64,000 nt of DNA. Source: Jiangella alba. GTDB lineage: Bacteria; Actinomycetota; Actinomycetes; Jiangellales; Jiangellaceae. This document shows positions 61,318 through 64,000 of the stretch, piece after piece. The translations under genes and the position numbers were made by a program. Where the stretch lies: the NCBI RefSeq assembly GCF_900106035.1, contig NZ_FNUC01000004.1:3633722-3697721 (forward strand). Reading direction: 5' to 3'. The stretch's first letter is position 1, and every line of letters starts with the position of its first letter. A model generated the notes under the pieces. The model did not search any database. It saw only the letters and a list, made by a program, of their open reading frames with translations, and was not told the origin of the DNA.

Positions 61318-61365
61318 GATCATCCAGGTTTTGGGGTGCTATCACGCCCCAAAACCTGGATGATC
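61318..61365. repeat. Perfect 19-base-pair inverted repeat
   Basis: GATCATCCAGGTTTTGGGG at 61318-61336 is exactly complementary to 61347-61365 around a 10-base loop. It lies far from any start codon and lacks a T-tract. It could be a dispersed palindromic element or a bidirectional terminator between distant genes. Confidence 0.75.
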
Positions 61366-61571
61366 TTGGAGCAGCACCGGCCAGCGAGCGGCCAGCGAGT
61401 GATGATCCGAGCGGAGCCGGTCGCCACACCCGAGGCGGCCAGTGAGCGGCCAGCGGACCGGGACCAACAGCGGAGCCGGTAGCCGATCCCACCCAGCGAG
61501 GGTGAGAGGCCGGCGGAGCTGAGGTGGCACAGGGGTAGGAGCCGGGCCCATTGTTCGGCCGGCCCCCTGAC

Positions 61572-61683
61572 GCTGCTTGAACGGGGGCGCGGGCGGCCGG
61601 GTCAAGCGGTCCGCCGCTGCGCGAAGCGCCCCAATAGAGGTCCGCTTGAGGCGGCCTCCCGCGCCCCCGACACTGGAAGCAGC
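61572..61683. repeat. Long imperfect inverted repeat, about 112 bases
   Basis: The left part 61583-61609 matches the reverse complement of 61642-61668 at 24 of 27 positions, and the outer GCTGCTT (61572-61578) pairs with AAGCAGC (61677-61683). The result is a large cruciform-capable structure with no coding content, possibly a non-autonomous mobile element remnant or a structured RNA. Confidence 0.6.
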
Positions 61684-61741
61684 AGGGGGCAGGCCAACGG
61701 TATGAACCAAGCCAACGAGAGCCCAGCCGACGGACCAAGGC

Positions 61742-62437
61742 TCAGCCGAGCATCGTCCAGGGCACGCGGTGGCGGAGGTCGGTCATCAGGTCCGCGAGCG
61801 CCATCGCGCCCTGCGGCGTGAGCGGCCCCGGTAGCACCGCCATCAGCTCGGCCGGCTCGAAGACGACGATGGCGGCGGCGGCGCGGGGGTCGGTGGCCAG
61901 CCAGGTGGTCAGCGGCGGGCGCAGCACGAGCCGGGCGAAGTCGGGGGCGCCGGTGCTGACGTGGAAGGCGGCGTCGAAGCGGGGGTCGCCCACCTCGAGG
62001 TCGCGCCGCAGCGCCGTCGCCCACGACAGCCGCTGCGGCGCCAGGCGCAGCTCCGGGCCGGGCACCGGGCGCGGCACCAGCAGCACCGTGTACTCGGGCG
62101 TGCGCGTCGACACCTCGAACGTCTCCGCGTGTTGCCGCGGCGGCGGGCGGCGCACCTGGAACGCCTGGAACGGCACGTCGCGCAGGGTGCCGTCGAGGTG
62201 GAAATCGACGTACACCAGCGGGTCGCCGACGATGTCGTTGATGCTCGGCGCCCGGGCCGGCAGGTTCGGCTCGGTGCGGCCGAACCGCATGCCGTTGACG
62301 GCGGCGAATTCGGCCATGACGCCGGCCGTGGCCGCCAGCCGGCGCCGCTTGCGCCGCCGGATCGGGACCAGGACGGCCAGCGCGACCAGGAACGCGACGA
62401 GCACCAGCAGCAGCGCGACCGCCCCGCCGGTGCTCAC
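61742..62437 (-). CDS. Membrane-anchored protein of unknown function
   Basis: A 231-residue protein with one N-terminal helix (AVALLLVLVAFLVALAVLVPI), an RRRKRRR stop-transfer sequence and a soluble domain of about 190 residues. The orientation puts the domain in the cytoplasm. ATAGVMAEFAAVNGMRFG and VYVDFHLDGTLRDVPFQAFQVRR recall large actinobacterial families of unknown function, but I cannot name one. It ends at the gene-free stretch and is separated from the upstream CDF gene by 59 bases. Confidence 0.75.
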   Translation of the reverse strand: MSTGGAVALLLVLVAFLVALAVLVPIRRRKRRRLAATAGVMAEFAAVNGMRFGRTEPNLPARAPSINDIVGDPLVYVDFHLDGTLRDVPFQAFQVRRPPPRQHAETFEVSTRTPEYTVLLVPRPVPGPELRLAPQRLSWATALRRDLEVGDPRFDAAFHVSTGAPDFARLVLRPPLTTWLATDPRAAAAIVVFEPAELMAVLPGPLTPQGAMALADLMTDLRHRVPWTMLG

Positions 62438-62496
62438 CGGCCCGCCGCCGGGGGCACCGAGGCGGCGGCGGGCTGGTGGACGAGCACCGGGTCAGC

Positions 62497-63666
62497 CTAG
62501 AGGCCGCGCGCCTCCTGGTAGGCACGGCGCGCCTCGGGGGAGCTGTGGTGGTGGGTCAGCTCGTGCGCCTCGGGTGGGGTGACGCCGCCGTAGGTGGGGT
62601 GGATGTGCACGCTGACGTCGTTGAGGTGCGGGATGGTGTGCAGCAGCTCGTGGTGCGCCTCCTCGGCCAGCTGGTGCCCGTCGGCGACGGTGAGGGTGGC
62701 GTCGACGCCGAGGGTGACCTGGGCCTCGAGGCGGTGGCCGCTCCAGCGGGCGCGGATCGCGTCGACGTAGTGGACGCCGGGGACGCGGGCCGCGACGCGG
62801 TGGATGTCGTCGACGAGGCCGGGCTCGACGCCGTCCATGAGGCGGCGGATGACCGACTTGCAGGACTCGACCAGGATCCACAGGATCGCGACCGCGATGA
62901 TCAGGCCGATGATCGCGTCGGCCTGACGGAACCCGAGCCAGACGCCGATGACGCCGAGCACGACGGCGATGGAGGTGAAGCCGTCGGCGCGGGCGTGGTT
63001 GCCCTCGGCGATGAGAGCGGCTGAGCCGATCTTGCGGCCGATGCGGATGCGGTAGATCGCCACCAGCTCGTTGCCGAGCGCGCCGACGATGCCCGCGGCG
63101 AACACCCAGCCGAGGTTCGTCAGCTCACGCGGGTTCACCAGCGCGTCGACCGACTCCCAGATGATCAGGCCGGCGGACAGCGCGATGACGGCGGCGATGA
63201 GCAGGCCGACCAGGTCCTCGGCGCGGCGGTAGCCGAACGGGTACTTCTTGGTGGGCGTGCGCCGGCCCAGCCGGAACGCGATCACCAGCGGGATCGTGGT
63301 GACGAGGTGGCCGAGGTTGTGCAGGGTGTCGGCGAGCAGCGCGATCGACCCGCTGATGGCGACGATGACGATCTGCAGGACGGCGGTGGCGCCCATGCCG
63401 CCGAGGCTGATCCAGGCGGCGCGGATGCCCTCCTTGCTGGCCTCCTCGGCGGTCTGGATGGCCTCGGTGTGGTCGTGTGCGTGCGGCTTGAACATGTGGG
63501 TGACGCGGCCCCACAGGGTGACGCCGTCATGGCCGTGCCCGTGCCCATGACCGTGCCCGTGGCCGCTGGTCTCCGGCTCGGCCACGGTGGAGGGCGCACC
63601 GGGCTCGTCGTGCCCGTGGCCATGACCGTGCCCATGCCCGTGGCCGTGTCCGTGCTCGTCGTTCAT
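62497..63666 (-). CDS. Cation diffusion facilitator (zinc-type) with His-rich tail
   Basis: A 389-residue CDF transporter. The N terminus has two (Gly-His)n runs (residues about 6-19 and 35-46), then six helices. Metal-site residues are in helix 2 (LLADTLHNLGH) and helix 5 (GNHARADGF), the His/Asp pattern of zinc exporters. The C-terminal cytoplasmic domain (VPGVHYVDAIRARWSGHRLEAQVTLGVD) binds further metal. It exports zinc, cobalt or similar ions by proton antiport. A duplicated ACATCACA motif lies upstream. Confidence 0.93.
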   Translation of the reverse strand: MNDEHGHGHGHGHGHGHGHDEPGAPSTVAEPETSGHGHGHGHGHGHDGVTLWGRVTHMFKPHAHDHTEAIQTAEEASKEGIRAAWISLGGMGATAVLQIVIVAISGSIALLADTLHNLGHLVTTIPLVIAFRLGRRTPTKKYPFGYRRAEDLVGLLIAAVIALSAGLIIWESVDALVNPRELTNLGWVFAAGIVGALGNELVAIYRIRIGRKIGSAALIAEGNHARADGFTSIAVVLGVIGVWLGFRQADAIIGLIIAVAILWILVESCKSVIRRLMDGVEPGLVDDIHRVAARVPGVHYVDAIRARWSGHRLEAQVTLGVDATLTVADGHQLAEEAHHELLHTIPHLNDVSVHIHPTYGGVTPPEAHELTHHHSSPEARRAYQEARGL

Positions 63667-63694
63667 CTCTGCGACGCTCCCCAGGAGTTGGCAC

Positions 63695-63732
63695 TGTGAT
63701 ACATCACAGGCAACGTTATCTGAAACATCACA
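63695..63732 (-). promoter_or_regulatory. Candidate operator of the CDF gene
   Basis: TGTGAT (63695-63700) and ATCACA (63703-63708) form a palindrome, and ACATCACA recurs at 63725-63732, 24 bases from the first copy. Two regularly spaced sites just upstream of a metal exporter suggest binding of a metal sensor (ArsR/SmtB or similar). No -35/-10 pair is clear. Confidence 0.5.
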
Positions 63733-63770
63733 CGGGCGGAAGGTGCTGGGCCGAACTGGAGCCGGTGCGG

Positions 63771-64000
63771 TCAGGAGGCGGGCGCGAGGCGGGTGGCGAG
63801 GACGAGCGCCGCGTGCGCGCCCAGCCGCCCGGTGCCGGACGACCAGGAGCTGCCGACGAGGTCGCGGATCTTGTCCATGCGGTAGTAGAGCGTGGTGCGG
63901 TGGATGTGCAGCGCGGCCACGGTGGCCGCGGCGTCGCCGCCGGAGTCGAGGTAGGTGAGCAGCGTGGTGGCGAGCAGCCGGTGCTCCGGGCGCAGCAGCG
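63771..64000 (-). CDS. PucR/CdaR-type regulator, C-terminal end only
   Basis: The frame is open to the window edge; the last 76 residues are visible. LLATTLLTYLDSGGDAAATVAALHIHRTTLYYRMDKIRDLVG is the helix-turn-helix that ends PucR-family regulators of purine, sugar-acid and other catabolic genes. The sensor part lies outside the window. It reads away from the edge toward the CDF gene, on the same strand, 104 bases from its start. Confidence 0.88.
   Translation of the reverse strand, partial: LLRPEHRLLATTLLTYLDSGGDAAATVAALHIHRTTLYYRMDKIRDLVGSSWSSGTGRLGAHAALVLATRLAPAS

Noticed and set aside
61208..61738. Minus-strand open frame in the gene-free stretch
   Set aside because: Low-complexity translation rich in Pro, Arg and Ala, no ribosome site, and it spans both inverted repeats.

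Overview
The window is about 72 percent G+C by eye. Its genes show strong third-position G/C bias, frequent GTG starts, many four-base ATGA/GTGA overlaps, Tat and lipoprotein export signals, and actinobacterial families (DUF3105, PucR-type regulators, sugar ABC importers without their own ATPase). It is a chromosomal segment of a soil- or plant-associated high-GC actinomycete. I cannot fix the genus. No rRNA, tRNA, CRISPR array, transposase or phage gene was seen.

Layout. 1-4995: export operon (truncated MMPL/RND transporter, small membrane protein, 14-helix MFS exporter, Tat-exported lipocalin-like protein). 5000-6336: BlaI repressor and M56 protease. 6395-11580: an uncharacterised protein, a His-rich DUF6153-like membrane protein, a cysteine-synthase-like PLP enzyme with an MFS carrier, a DUF3105 protein whose ribosome site lies inside a long hairpin, and a methyltransferase. 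11546-21019 (minus): a likely single operon with ferredoxin, ferredoxin reductase, P450, NHL/SMP-30 protein, GNAT, sugar ABC importer and a GH89 alpha-N-acetylglucosaminidase, next to a divergent AraC regulator. 22050-25798: nucleotidyltransferase plus diguanylate cyclase, then six tandem mini-genes each encoding the heptapeptide MRGNSWD, then an MFS transporter. 25860-29397: mechanosensitive channel, AI-2E-type permease, DUF1345 protein, hydrolase. 29405-34435: glycopeptide-resistance locus vanY, vanRS, vanHAX. 34501-40782: monooxygenase-like, SnoaL-like and TetR genes, a secreted GH123-like enzyme, LysR and a DHFR-fold reductase. 40789-60569: a large L-rhamnose utilisation locus. 60517-64000: VanZ-like protein, a gene-free stretch with inverted repeats, a membrane protein, a CDF metal transporter and a truncated PucR-type regulator.

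How the genes work together. The rhamnose locus is nearly self-contained. Secreted or cytosolic hydrolases (GH78, and a 1423-residue clan-A-like plus SGNH fusion) free rhamnose or its oligomers, a lipoprotein/permease set imports them, and RhaI, RhaB and RhaEW convert L-rhamnose to central metabolites. A rhamnonate dehydratase suggests a second, oxidative branch. A LacI regulator and a perfect palindrome before the second transcription unit suggest control. The GH89 operon combines import and cleavage of an alpha-GlcNAc-type glycan with a complete three-component P450 system, which suggests an oxidised or O-methylated amino-sugar substrate.

The most unusual feature is the six-copy MRGNSWD array at 24130-24524. 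Every base difference between copies inside the mini-ORFs is synonymous or a start-codon swap, which is good evidence that the peptide itself is under selection.
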